This document shows, piece by piece, positions 26,030 through 38,035 of a stretch of DNA of 64,000 bases. Both the position numbers and the translations under genes were made by a program. Every line of letters starts with the position of its first letter. Position 1 is the first letter of the stretch. The notes beneath the pieces were generated by a model, which was not told where the DNA came from, did not search any database, and was given only the letters and a program-made list of their open reading frames with translations. Origin of the DNA: Anopheles merus (lineage: Eukaryota; Arthropoda; Insecta; Diptera; Culicidae). The stretch lies in NCBI RefSeq assembly GCF_017562075.2, contig NC_054082.1, forward strand, positions 4,091,050-4,155,049. Direction: 5' to 3'.

Positions 26030-27572
26030 ATGTGTGATTTGGAGCATAATGTTCAATTAAAAAACGTACAGCAAGGTGAAGTGTTTAATTATTGTACCAT
26101 CTTACTGAAGGGCGATCTAGCGTACCCATGTTTCGGTGGGAAATTTCGCATCCTAGCCGGCAATTGCGAATCCGTCCCGTTTTCCGTCGCGATAGAGAAA
26201 GCTGTCGGTAGTGAAGGTGAGAACAAGCAAGTCATTCGAAAGTTTCGCATTCTGTTAAGACTCTCTCCCGGTGAACATCAGTACGCCGTGCAGTACTGCA
26301 GCACGCAAACATGTGTCCGCTTAGTGTACACAGCTCCGGAGAGACGGTTTACTGTGGCCCCCGTTTACATCATCTGCCAAGGACACAGCGGTCGCTATCA
26401 GTCCGGTGAAAACGATGCGCACAACGATAGCGAGCAAGCGTGTCGCAAAATAACGCTTGCCATCGAGCTGCTCCAGTGTTTGTACGCGGAAAAGCTGCAG
26501 GAGCATGGTTTCGGTCGCAAAACGTTCGCGCTCGAGGCACCGTGCCGTCCGTTCTACAGCGAGCTGCAGTGGGCCCAATCCACCACCATGACGGAAGATG
26601 CCCTTTGGCACCGGTTCGCTGCCGAGCTGGTGCACCGCAAACACTACGACATGGAGCGGGTGAAGGTGGTCGGCTTTCTGAGCAGTACGCACTTTGAAGG
26701 CATCAGCGATGGTGACTATTCGTACGAGAACATCCGGAAGCGCACGACCGGCCATGCGGCACTGGGTGGCGGCGGGTTGGCCCTGTTCGGTACCGGGTGT
26801 CTCTACACGTGGCCCTCGACGCTGGAGACGGTTTGCGATGCACTGCTAAGCGAGCAGCCGATCGATTGCGCCAAACTGTTGGACGATAGCAACTACAGAC
26901 GCACGTAATAATGGGGTTTTCCTCGCTTAATCCTCGCTGAAAGTAAGTGCGAAATGCTTCCTTTTTAGGTATGGCGGATGCTTTGCCACCACCCTCGGCT
27001 CGGTTTGCCACGAGATGGGCCATACGTTCGATCTCGGTCACACCCCGGACGGTTCCATCATGGGCGATGGGTTCGATGCCATCGACAACGTGTTTGTTGG
27101 GGGAGCTGGAGGCCGCGGGCAGGGTGCGAACGGACCGAAACGCCTCATCGCTACCAAACCGGGCGGTCTGGCCGGTAGACTGACGCAGCTGAAACGCCCA
27201 GGCGAGGTGCTACGGCAGCGACTGGAAGCGAAGCAAAACGATGGTGTCTTTTTTGCGCCCACAAGTGCACTGACGCTCAGCTATCATCGGTGGTTCAACG
27301 ACGTACGGAAGGGTTGCGGTGGTGGGTCAATGAATTTTGATAACACCACCAGAACGGTGTCGTGCAACGGGTCGAGCATCGTTTTGGTGGAATTACGCTC
27401 CACCGACAGTGGCATGATGCAAAAATGTTGGACGTTCCAGGAGGGGCAGCAGCCTCGACCCATCTCATTTACGCTTCCCAGGCTAGCAAACTTGCCAGAG
27501 CTGACGTTGTTTGTCGTGGACACTGCAGGAAGCATTCTAAAGATAGATCTCAACAGTATTAACCAAGCATAA
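26030..27572 (+). CDS. Putative zinc metallopeptidase (fungal YIL108W-type Metallopep family)
   Basis: Exons 26030-26904 and 26969-27572 give 492 residues. The zinc motif is HEMGHTFDLGH (HExxHxxxxxH, encoded near 27008-27042), with a downstream GSIMGDGFD resembling a Met-turn, so the fold is likely metzincin-like. It is preceded by a conserved YGGCFATTLGSVC segment. The N-terminal ~180 residues look like a beta-rich domain, and the C-terminal ~100 residues (from YHRWF) like a second beta domain. No signal peptide is visible, suggesting a cytosolic enzyme. The start is the first ATG; in-frame codons upstream lack ATG. I assign the family from the motif and general layout, from memory. Substrate is unknown. 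Confidence 0.75.
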
Positions 27573-28369
27573 CTAGGCGAAGCACAAACAGAAGCGTGAT
27601 AAAACAGCATTTTTGCTATCTGTACTGAGAGGGCAAGCTAAAATAAACCCCTTTCCAGTTGCATTAGCGTTTAAATAATTAATTAGAATTGAAATGATGG
27701 CTTCAAATTATTGTTATTTAATATGATGACTGTAAATTGCTGCCAGATTGTAGCTGGTAGCAGCCAGATTTGCTGATAACAAAACAATTTAAAAATATTG
27801 CCTCGGGCAGCATGGAACTGAGGGTGTTGCTGACGATGGGTCTATCAGACATGCCGCCGTATGGCCTGTATTATTTTTCTCGCCTTCGCGGCCACCACGA
27901 AATTATATGGATTAGTCTTATCTCACTTGCCACTAAACATTCGATCTCGGTACGGTCTTTTCCCCTTTTAGATATTCCGATTATCCAAAAGGACCACCAA
28001 ACCAAGCCACCACCACCGCTCACGGTACGGGATTGCAGCCCGGTGTACAGTCGACGTAAAGTGATAACGTAAGCTTGTGGAGGGCCCCACCTTCTCCCTG
28101 ACCGGCCTGATGCACAGATGATAAACATTACCATCGGTCGCGCGTAGATAAGATTACATGTTGTGCCATGCACAGAGTCACATTCGATCCGCGACCGTCA
28201 GACGGAACCCGAACGCCAAGATTGAAAGCGCTGAAACCAGCGTTCACTCGTGGTGTGCCATTCGAGCATTGGAGTGCCGGGGTATTCGCCCACTTAATGC
28301 GGTGAGCGCCAATTAGACACCGTTCGACTTCCCACCAAGCATATAGTGTGCGTCTGTCTGTGTGACACG
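27573..28369. other. Intergenic spacer upstream of GLTP
   Basis: Contains the metallopeptidase 3' end (an AATAAA near 27650) and the presumed GLTP promoter. No exon was recognised. Confidence 0.65.
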
Positions 28370-29481
28370 ATGAGTGAAGAGAGTGCGGACAACAGCGCGG
28401 CCCCGGCGGTCTGCGAAGCCAAGATCCTGTTTCGTCAGCTGAAGCCATTCCCAGTGATTGATGAGAACAATAATTTTAAGATTGAAACCGCACACTTTCT
28501 CGAATCGTCCAACCAAATCATCGATGCCATCGGTATGTATAGCTGTGTAGAGTCGTCAAAGGAAAGAATCCCTTCTCAAACGATACTCATTATCATCTGC
28601 AGCATGTTTCGGTAAGCTGTTCTCTCCCATCGTGAAAGATATGCGTCAAAACGTTCAGGTATGGTGGTGAAACCGTGAATCGTGAATGAGTTTCGATGAT
28701 CGATTTGTTTAATGGAATTTCCTTCCTTTTTTGTGTAGAAAATAGCAGACAAATACAAACAGAACGAATCGCTGTTTAAGTACTTGGAGGATTTAATCCT
28801 GAAGGACAAGGACGGAAATGACAACCCGTTCGACACGGTAACGGACGGTTTGCTGTGGCTTAAAAGGTGCGTCCACCGGCCATAATGACCGTTGTGTGAA
28901 GAGAAAATTAACCTTGTTTTACTCACCACCACCACCATTGGCAGGGCATTCGAAATGATGGAACAATTCTTTCGCAACCTACTCGAAGACGAAACGCGCA
29001 GCGAACAGGTGAAGCCGCACCTTAAAAAGGCGTACGAGGAGTGTCTGCTGCCATATCATGGCTTTCTGGCTCAGAAGGCATTTCAGGTAAGCTCAGCTGT
29101 CCATATCTCGGATTCTTTCTCGCGTTTAACGGAACTGGGGCACAAGCGAAAGAAGCGTATCGTGTTTCAGTTAGTGCCAGCATCGAACTTGTGGCCGTTC
29201 AACTGAAGCCGTATAAATCGTTAACCGAGTGAGGGTGCCGGATTCACGAAGAGATTACATTTCTTACTCCTAAAAACGGTATTTCAACTAAAAAATAATA
29301 ATTTTCATTTCAGTTACTCCATTCATTTCTACCTTCGAGATCTTCGCTGCTGGGAACATCCGATTCCAACATGGACAATTTAAAGGCACTGGAGGAATTT
29401 TTAGCACTGTTTCGTGCCAACTTGACCCATCTGAACGAATTCTACACCAAACATGACTTACACCGAACCTACAAAGCGTAG
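28370..29481 (+). CDS. GLTP: Glycolipid transfer protein (GLTP)
   Basis: Moves or senses glycosphingolipids at the cytosolic face of ER, Golgi and plasma membranes. Five exons: 28370-28532, 28603-28658, 28739-28866, 28945-29086, 29314-29481; 218 residues, near the 209 of human GLTP. Sugar-headgroup residues are conserved: the Asp/Asn/Lys set in KDMRQNVQKI (human D48, N52, K55), the stacking Trp in LLWLKR (W96) and His in YHGFLAQ (H140). The all-alpha GLTP fold ends FYTKHDLHRTYKA. It sits tail-to-tail with TMEM17, with only 84 nt between stops. Confidence 0.93.
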
Positions 29482-29565
29482 TTCGCGTTTACAATTTAAA
29501 TAAATGAACTGTTTCTTTTGTACAAAGTAATGCTATTTAGTGAAAATTTGCTGTTTTTCCCGATT

Positions 29566-30319
29566 TCATTGGTCGTCCTTAGCTTCCTTCACCGTGTCGG
29601 CTCGCTTGCCCATATATTGCCACCGTTGCATTTGAAACTGTTTCCTGCGAAAGGCAGATATTTGACGCATTGCCGGCACACCAACTACAATCTGCAGCAC
29701 CAGCAGACCGATCGCGATCGACTGTGTTACGGTTGCTGCCAAATGATTGATCGTGTGCGTTGCTAGCAGCAGGTAAATCTGCAGTGGCAGCTGAATCAGT
29801 GTAGACAGTATAAGAAATCCAGCAAAACTGGGTATCTGTAGAGGAAATTAAGTACATACAGCATTAGCTCAAAGGAGAACCTTTTAAAACACACAAAACA
29901 GTGATTTGCTACTTTACCGCACTCATCAGGTTGCCGGTGTGGCCGAGATAGAGCCGGAAGACTTCCAGCGGAATTGCCACCACCAGCGAAAGGATGGACA
30001 ACGTTTGCTCGATTCCGCTTATGTTGAGGAACTGTGGCCCAAAGTGTATGGGAATCAAATTATTACTAGCTAACATCACTTTAAGCTTAGTTTACTTGCC
30101 TCGTAATGTAGAGAGACTATTGCAACCAGCAGCCAAACGGCGTAAAAATAAACATTGATGTGAATTAACAGCTGCACCCACAGGTGAGCGATTACTTCTT
30201 CCTCTGATGGAACAAAACACCCGGAACGATAATGTTACTGATTAGCCAAAGGCCCTGATAAAACGATGCTTACCAGCGTAATCGGTCACTTTCGGCGTGG
30301 AATTTCCATTTCTCTTCAT
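29566..30319 (-). CDS. Tmem17: TMEM17-like ciliary transition-zone membrane protein
   Basis: Component of the MKS module at the ciliary transition zone; in insects expected in sensory neurons and possibly sperm. Exons (minus): 30319-30274, 30203-30100, 30031-29918, 29835-29566; 177 residues. Four hydrophobic segments are visible: around IHINVYFYAVWLLVAIVSL, LSILSLVVAIPLEVF, FLILSTLIQLPLQIYLLL and IAIGLLVLQIVVGV. The signature RLYLGHTGN followed by FAGFLILS and QLPL matches vertebrate TMEM17 closely. Codon phase requires a GC-AG intron after SLHYE (donor GCAAGT at 30099). The nearest upstream ATG opens a short upstream frame that stops before the chosen start. Confidence 0.85.
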
Positions 30320-30870
30320 CGTAGCTCCGTACTAGATAAACTGTGGTTCCTGTACGATAAACGTAAAGCCCACGCCGCCCGTTTTGTTTTTGCCTATCAC
30401 CATGGTTACGAGCAGGCGTGTAACGTGTACGTGCACGTATTACGTGTCAACAGAGTGGCGCAATGTGCCACATGGTATGATTGCGTGGTGCATTTCTTGT
30501 TTACCTATAATGCACCACCTTGGACGCTTGATTCCCGCAAAAATGATTCTCATTTCTCTATCCCATGCTGATGGAACGCGCACAAACTGCCCGTGTGAAT
30601 GGATAAACAGATTTTTCTTATTTATTTTGCGATAGAATATTCATGCCGGAATCCCCCTTTCCTTCCGTTACGAATCGGTGCACGAATAGATAACTGTTAC
30701 TATTTAAAAAAAAGTAAAGATAAAATATAGGAATGGAGACTCGATACCTGGTCTAACCCCACGCAGTGGCAACACAAATGCAGTTCCCCGGGTGTGTTAC
30801 ATGTAGAAAAAGAAAACCAAAGGAGTGCAATAATTAACCAAGCATTTCCCCCCTGCTTAGTTGGTTCGCT

Positions 30871-30969
<99 letters not shown>

Positions 30970-31113
30970 ATGTGTCTTGTGTTAATTGAAATATGTCGGA
31001 CCCGGTCGGGCTCGGTTTCGAAGTAATCGTTCGAATTAGCGCAACATGCGTGGGGAAAGAATACTAGAATCTCTCACAAACTAAGAGGCGCTCGCGGGCC
31101 CAGTGGAGTAGTA
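30320..31113. other. Spacer between TMEM17 start and beta-COP stop
   Basis: Holds the TMEM17 promoter and 5' UTR, a very long TG tract and the beta-COP 3' end. No gene was recognised. Confidence 0.65.
30873..30968 (+). repeat. (TG)48 microsatellite
   Basis: Perfect TG dinucleotide for 96 nt, the longest simple repeat in the window. Likely polymorphic and able to adopt Z-DNA. Confidence 0.99.
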
Positions 31114-34100
31114 TTAAGCGGCAACCGATTTCTCCTGCAAACACTTTTGCGTGTGGTTAATTTTATCGCCCAAGCTCAGCGCCATGCCCTACAGGAAAGT
31201 AAATATAGAACAGTGGTTAATGGAAACACGTTTTCACGCGTGAAGCTCAATGTCGTCCAATTACCTGGCTCTTGGCGCGTATTCTTATGTGCCCGGTCAC
31301 GGGTGCGTCCGGTCGATCCAAGGGCTTCTCGATACTCAAATTTGCCAAAGCATCCTCACCGAAAATGGACCTGAAATTAGCAGTCCATCGTGTTGAGCCG
31401 GCGATCTAGCGAAAATTCCTTCAACACACCTCCCAGCCACACTACCTACCTTGCGTACATATTGGCCGCCATAAAACCACACTGGCCCGAAAGTGCCTTC
31501 TCCGGCGTGAGGCACTTCATGTTGGTCGACTTGAGCAGCAACCGCAGATAGTCGTGCAAATCGGTAAGCGTCGTGTTGACCGACACCTTGTTTTCCCACT
31601 CAAACTCGACCCACATCGTGCGGAACTCGGTATCCGTGCAGCTGGCCGGCAGAATGTAGTCCATGATGTCGATCTGGATCGTATTCAGCACGACCACGTT
31701 GGACGAGAACGTGGTATCGTACACTGGAAAAGAAAGGCAGAACGTTAGCAAATGCCTCACTCAACCCCATCGCCCGGCTCGCTCACCAATGTTGCCAAAG
31801 ATGATGCCATTCTCCGTCGACGACACCTTCACGTTCGCCTTGATGTTGCAGAAATCGTGGGGCGCGAGTACCACCGGGTGCGGTTTCTCCACCAGCTTCA
31901 GGTCGCCGACGGTGGCCAGCTCGAGCGTACAGTTCTGCAGCGTATCGCTGGTCTGGTTGACAATCAGCACATCCAGCACGATGTCGTACTGGTTCACGTG
32001 CACGTACGCTTCCGCATAGACCGGATCCGAGAACCCGGTCAGCTGGGTCACCTTGTTCAGCTTGCTGTTCGGCGACGCCACGTCGGTCAGTGCGGTGCTC
32101 TTTGTACCGGCCAGTGCCTGGTTCAAGCTCAGCTCGAACACATTCTCCCCCAGCTGGTCGTGTTTGCCGTTCGCCAGCTGTGTGAACGCGATCGGATCGT
32201 CCGGCTGAATCTTGGCAGCGTTCTTCTGCTGCTTGTCCTTCTTTTCCTGCGCCTTCTCCTCGCTCTGGGCGGTCAGCATGTTGGCCAGCGCGTTCTTGCA
32301 GCTCTGCGTGAAGATTTCCACTATTTCGGGCGTCTGCAGGGTCAGCGTCTTCAGACACAAATAGATCCGGTCGGTGTCATCGTTGGTGATGGCTTTCGTC
32401 GGCAGTCCGGACTTGCCAAGGTGCAGGATCGAGCTCATGATCAGCATGGCGCAGGTGCACAAACGGTTCTGCTTCTTTTCATTCGGCTCCAGCTGGATGA
32501 ACTTCAAGGCCAGCTTCGTCAGCGTGGAGGCGAGTGTGGCCGCCACGAAAAAGTCCCCATCCATCATGTACTGACGGAGCGGTGGTCGTTCTACCTTTTT
32601 GGCAACCCTTGATGGAAACAGGAAAACGGTCATTAGCACATTATCGCACACAATTTTACACACCACTACCACTAAATAATACTTACGGCGCAACGCTGAA
32701 CGCGCTCTGAGTAGCGTACGTGCCATCCGAGGTAACCTTGTTGGTGCTGTTCGCCGTCGTCTCGGTGGTTTTTTGCTCCTCCTCGCCCGCCTCATTGCCC
32801 GCCAGACGGCTCTGTTCCGCCTCAACAATCGGCACCTCGCCCAGCGCACGGTTGACGACGCCGATTACCTCCATAATGTCCTTCAGCGAGTTGGCATACT
32901 CGCCCAAAATCCACAGCGTAGTGCGGTGGATCTTGGCGGACTTGATGGCCGGGAACGCTTCCAGCAGCTTCTCGATGACGAGCGGCTGCAGGTGGGAAAA
33001 CTTTTGAATCGCTTCCCGCACAAACACCAGCACGTCGCCGGCCGCCAGCTCGTTCGTGTCGGACAGAAACTCCACCAGCACCGGGATGACGGCCGCCGCC
33101 ACGTCAGGGAACTTGATGCAGCAGGTGTGCAGGGTGCGCACCAGCAGCTGCCGGTACTTGCCCGTATCCTCGTGCTCGATGTTGTGCGTTTTGGACACTT
33201 CCTTCTTGAGCACCAGCACCATCTCCTCGATGTTGCGCGACGACACGAGATCCATCGCCAGCGCGAGCGTCTTCCGGCGCACCTCGATATCGGTGGCGCT
33301 CAGCACCCGCAGCACGTCCATCACCAGCTCCTGCATGATGCGCTCGATGTTTTCGTTCTCCTTCAGCGCAATCAGCCGATCCAGCACGATCAGCTTCACG
33401 TTGTTGTCGCTCTCCTTCACGATCAGATCGATGTAGCAGCTGACGGCCGCCTTGATGGCGGTCGGTGCGGTCGAGAGCGTCACCAGCGTGCCGGCCGCCT
33501 CGTACCGCACGGCGTTCGAGGACGAGTTCAGCAGGTTGTAGATGCAGCGAATGAAGCGCGACCGTTCGGCCGGATTGGCGTGGCACACCTTGTAGATCAG
33601 CTCGACGATCACGAGCTGCAGAATGTCACCGAAGCTGCTCACCTGATCCAGACAGGAGGCCAGATAGTTCAGGGCCCGCTCCTGGTCGGCGTGCAGCAGC
33701 ATCAGGAACGCGTTGCGCTTGCACGACATGTCCTGCTGTGTGTCGAGGAAGTTTGCGATCAGCTCGGGCCCGTCCGGCACCAGCCAGTCGAAGTTCTTGT
33801 AGATGGTAAAGATGGCCAGCACTGCGTTGCGCCGCACGTACGAATGGCGATGCTCCAGGCTGCTGCGGATCGTCGGCATCAGCGGTTCCAGCAGCTCCGG
33901 CTCCTTCAGCTTGCACAGAAAGCGCAGGGTCGCGCCGCGCAGAAACTCGTTCGGGTGCTGCAGATCCTTGCGGTACGCGTCGCACACGAGAATCATCTCC
34001 TGCAGCAGCTTGCCATCGGGCGACGTTTTCGGCACGATTTCCCAGTAAATCAGCAGCAGCTTCTTGAGCGTGTGGTTTTGCAGCGGCAGCACGAACCGGA

Positions 34101-34370
34101 TGATCGTCATCAGCAGGTTGGGCAGCCGTTCGCCCTGCAGCATGAGCTGGATGACTTTCTTCATCGTTTCAATCTTTACGTTCACTTCACCCTTCTCTGT
34201 GGGCGGGAGGGAAGACAAGCGGTCGGTTTGTGTTAGTGGATTTGGCCGGCGGTCCAGCGAAGCGAGCACCACTTACCTAGGTCCTGCTTGATCTGCATCT
34301 CATTGTACAGCTCAATTTCGGGTGGATTTATTATCGTGTAACACGACATTCCCTCAGAGGCCGACGCCAT
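31114..34370 (-). CDS. betaCOP: Coatomer subunit beta (beta-COP)
   Basis: COPI vesicle coat subunit of the Golgi. Six exons (minus): 34370-34277, 34196-32687, 32607-31787, 31723-31450, 31370-31265, 31188-31114; 959 residues, as in human COPB1 (953). The N-terminal adaptin-like HEAT solenoid is in exon 2 (IIRFVLPLQNHTLKKLL, RKDLQHPNEFLRGATLRFL). The C-terminal appendage includes KLNKVTQLTGFSDPVYAEAY and MKCLTPEKALSG. The order of conserved blocks follows the vertebrate protein throughout. A Lys/Ala/Glu-rich linker (EEKAQEKKDKQQKNAAK) lies between trunk and appendage. The start is the first ATG after upstream stops. Long open frames on the opposite strand are shadows of biased codons. Confidence 0.97.
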
Positions 34371-35235
34371 CGCCGCAGTTGTGTGTGGGTTCCGAACCGA
34401 GCTGAGTCAACTTTTCTCAAGCACAACGAGCGGGCCTACGGGACACAGGATATCGCATACGCCTCGAGCACCCGGTAAGATACGTGCGTGTTGCCGTTTC
34501 CTGCACTGCGGTGTGCTATTGTGGTGCGAATTTAAGGGTTTTCGTCACTATTTTCACACTCCTTGCGCTCCGGTACACCAAAATTTCAACCCAGTTTAGC
34601 GATGACAATTATCAATACGTGTCATGGGATACGCTTATACGTCAATTCTGCACACACACATCTACACGCGCTGTCAATATTCTGTTCGACGCCAAGGTGT
34701 AGTAAGCAAAGCTATGACTGCAGTTGTTGTTTCGCACAGTTTGTTGGGGTTCGGAGTTTGATTTGCCGAAAATATGGAGATTATTCTTATTTAAATATTG
34801 ATCAGAATTAATTTGACGAAAAAGATATGTAAAATTTTCAATAACGTTTACCATCAATTTTCTGAGGTGTAAAAATGAAAATTCTCTCTAAAGAAAATGT
34901 TCAATGTGGATACAACTTATGCACAACATGTTTATTTCAATGCAGTTTTACAAAATCAATGCATATTATCGATACACCCTTGATATGATTAGTAAAAACA
35001 ATCGTTTTCAAATAAATGCACATGCACTTTCCAATGCGCCGAGAACTGTTATACTGGCTGCGTTGCGCGTAGTTGTGTGAATCGTATGCACACATAGAAG
35101 GCGATTGGATCGAAGTGACAACTTTCACAACAAAACAAATGGGTGAGCGTAAACTTTGCCAGGGTACAGGATAGGCTCCATCGAGTAAATTAGTTAAGTT
35201 GTATCGAAAGTGGAAAAGAACAACGATCGCTCACC
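34371..35235. promoter_or_regulatory. Divergent promoter region, beta-COP / ZAD protein
   Basis: AT-rich 865-bp interval between opposing starts. No coding exon was recognised. A GTGAGC donor-like site near 35142 hints at a possible upstream 5' UTR intron of the ZAD gene. Confidence 0.5.
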
Positions 35236-36001
35236 ATGGGCAGTTTAATGGAGGCATGCTGCACTGGTTTTATATGCAGGCTGTGTTCAAAGATGAATCG
35301 CACCGTAATTTTCATCTACGGTGCTGATGGCCTCGAGCACAACTTGCTGGAGAAAATCAACAACTATCTCCCAATACAGGTATGGGAACCAACAGAGGTC
35401 CAACATTTTCCTGATAAAAATAGCAACTATAGCGTGTATGTGTTTTCAGATCAATGAAGAGGACGAGCTGCCCAAAACTATCTGCGACGCTTGTATGGAT
35501 AAAATTCTGCTCCACCATCGGCTGATCGAGCAGATACAGTCGGCGCAGAAACGTTTCGTGAAGCTGCGGGGTGAAGAGCAGGCCCGGAACGCAACGGCTG
35601 CCGAGTCGGCCGCAAGCTCCCGGACGTTATCCGCCGAATCCACAGCAAGCTCCCGCACCATGTCGGTCGATTCCACGGATGCCGTGGAAGAACCAGCCGA
35701 ACGAATACAGCAAAGCAATGAAACGAACAACGAAACAGTCGATAACAGTGCGCCCGCCGAGGCGTCGAATGAGCGAGGAGCGCAGGAGGAGCCCCAGGTG
35801 AACGACAGCACCAGCCAAGATTCGTCAAGCCAAGAGGCAACGAGCAGCAGCAGTGCCGCAAACGAGACAGTCGGTGAATCGAGTACAAACCGAGAACCAA
35901 ACGAACCGGGCTCATCGACCGCCAAAACACCGAATCGATTGAAACGCAAGCAGCCAAATCCGTCCCATTCGTCCAAGGTGGCCCGTAAACGGTTAGGATA
36001 G
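35236..36001 (+). CDS. ZAD-domain protein without C2H2 fingers
   Basis: Exons 35236-35379 and 35450-36001; 231 residues. The N-terminal ZAD (zinc-finger-associated domain) has its four zinc cysteines as CRLCSK (~residues 14-17) and ICDACMDK (~59-62), with the usual LIEQIQSAQKRF helix. The rest is a low-complexity acidic Ser/Thr/Glu/Asn region (~85-205), ending in a basic tail (RLKRKQP, KVARKRLG) that looks like a nuclear localisation signal. ZADs dimerise and normally precede C2H2 arrays in insect transcription factors; here no C2H2 finger follows before the stop. It may be a dimerisation partner or co-factor. No orthologue name is claimed. Confidence 0.8.
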
Positions 36002-37133
36002 GTAGCTTCAATCCGCGCCCTTTGTTGCTCCACTCCCCTGGCAGGGTCAAACGGGACGACTAGGGGGCTGGGTGGTTGGCAATGTTTAACAAAATCTATA
36101 ATACATTGCACATAAAATCTCGTACGGCTATTAGCTGCAGGCATGACTGTTAAATGTTGCCAATAGCAGCATTGAAACGCTAAATAAGAGAAGCATCCTT
36201 TCGTTCTATTCAACTCGTCAATAAATGTATCGTTTTAAGTCTAGTAATACAACGTCCTCTATAAACTCTAACCATAGTGTGCACGCTACATTCTGTTTTG
36301 TTTTGTGAATAAATTAGCTGATTCGATTAATATTTCGTTGTTGTTTATTCCTTCTTGTGTTTGCTGCTTTTGCTACTCCGCACTCACAATCAATTATTTA
36401 CACGACGGTGTGACGACGACACCACCACAGCATTGTACGTTGACGAGTTTTCATGTTTGGCTTCTGTGGCTCTCGCGGAACACAACGATCGGCATCGGCA
36501 CCATCAGCCGGAGAAGCCGCTTCATTCGACAGAAATTCGACAGTGGCCAGAAAGCAAGGAATGGCATGGCCAATTTTGCCGAATGGTTCATCGCCCTGTT
36601 TAGCCTGCTTTCCTTAGGGAAGGGGAACAAGGAGAACGAAAGCAATCTATCTTACTGGTTGCTGGTTCTCTTTGATGTAACACCGTAATTGAATTGTGCT
36701 TTACGAAATCTGATATTCAAATGATAGTAACCAATCGCTTAGAAATCCCTTATTTACAATCATTCACACAGAGGGAAAGGAAATCGGGACCCGAAGGAAC
36801 AATGCAACTAAGCAAACCAAACAGCCGGTACGGGAGTAAGTACAGGTAAAATGCAATTAACGATGCTCTAACTAACAATTGATTGCGAGCGGACTTTTGA
36901 TGCTTCTTTATCGCACATTATATCATATCTATGCATTTGCTTGCTTTGCATGTTTTACATGCTTGTTGTTTACAACCTGCACGACGAGCCCGTCGAGGGA
37001 CATTGCGTCATGCTTGTTAAACTATTATAAATTAAAGATAAATTGTTATAAGCGGTATAAAAAAGAGATACGCGTCTCTGGTACGCTAGCTAGAACCAAT
37101 GTCTTTGAACCGTCTTACACCGAAAGCGTGTCT
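36002..37133. other. Convergent spacer with unresolved coding-like stretch
   Basis: Between the stops of the ZAD gene and OPA3. AATAAA motifs occur near 36219 and 36308. A segment at ~36440-36690 is open and GC-at-third-position biased on both strands, but no splice model or family was found. The remainder is AT-rich 3' UTR-like DNA. Confidence 0.5.
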
Positions 37134-38035
37134 CTATCCTTCCCTGTCGATGCCGTTCGAGGGTCTAGTGTTGACTTTGAGAAGGTAATTTAAGCTACGT
37201 GTGACTATGCCTTGTCGGCGTTGGTCTGTGTGTTCCTCTTCGGCTCCGTCTGCTGAGCTGTCCCTATAAAAAACTTCATTATCGATAATCTCCAACGCAT
37301 TGGATATGACACCTCTATTACCACTGGCCGCGTTGGGAGCATCCTTCCGTTCGGGTGTGGCAGGGATGTACAGGGGCTGCTCGTGCTTGTTTTTCTTCGT
37401 CGTGAACGGTAGCTCGTCCAGTATTTTGGGTTTCCAAGATGATTTCGATTCTGCAATGGATGAATATGATTAATTGTCCATTGCCCGCTGGAAAAGCACA
37501 TTTCGGCGAGCCGTTTACCCAGATCCGCAGTGACTCGCGCCACTTCACGCAGCTGTGTATCCAATCGTTGGATTTGGAAGTTCAGATCGTTAATAGTGGC
37601 CTGCAGTTCTAGCTTTTCCTGCAGTGCCATCTCCTCCTTCATCGCTTCCTTTCGTGCTTGCCTGCAAGTGTAACAAGTTGTAGCCGAAATGCTCCTACTT
37701 CCATCTGCCTGCTCTCACCCTTACCTTTGATACTCCAGCAGAAGTAAACCGGCACCGATGGTAAAGATGACGATTTCGCCCAGCAAGTTCGCGCCCAGAT
37801 CGATGGCCATCGCTTCGTTCAGCACGGGCACGGTGGTGGGTTTGCCGAGATTGAGTGCCCACATTTTCGTCTTCACCTCCATCCAGTTGTAAAACTGTGC
37901 CGGCGGCATGCAAACGTACTTCCGAAAGAAGGGACTGTTTTTGGCCCGCTCCTTGAGCAGATTGGCGATCGGTTTGGAGATCTGTTTCATGGCCAGCACG
38001 CCAAGCTTGGCGGCCGGAAACGCTCCCACAACCAT
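37134..38035 (-). CDS. OPA3: OPA3-like mitochondrial protein
   Basis: Outer membrane or matrix-facing mitochondrial protein linked to lipid metabolism and mitochondrial shape; the human gene causes optic atrophy plus cataract. Exons (minus): 38035-37725, 37661-37519, 37450-37134; 256 residues. The N-terminus MVVGAFPAAKLGVL with KQISKPIANLLKE is nearly the family signature and acts as targeting sequence. The core has FFRKYVCMPPAQFYNW, LNEAMAIDLGANLLGE and a hydrophobic stretch IVIFTIGAGLLLLEY, then a coiled coil (EEMALQEKLELQATI). The third exon was chosen because a GTAAAC donor at 37518 gives a 68-nt intron and keeps a plausible frame (PKILDELPFTTKK); this acidic tail is less certain. Longer than human OPA3 (179). 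Confidence 0.85.

Noticed and set aside
31752..32612. 286-residue open frame antisense to the beta-COP appendage exon
   Set aside because: Shadow frame with skewed composition; explained by the sense gene.
32773..34236. 487-residue open frame antisense to beta-COP
   Set aside because: Shadow of biased codons on the opposite strand; no ATG start context, splice or family signature.
37134..37519. OPA3 continuing unspliced to 37205 in the exon-2 frame
   Set aside because: A clear GTAAAC donor and TTGCAG acceptor give a 68-nt intron and a more protein-like frame; the read-through peptide is Ser/Arg/Thr-rich nonsense.
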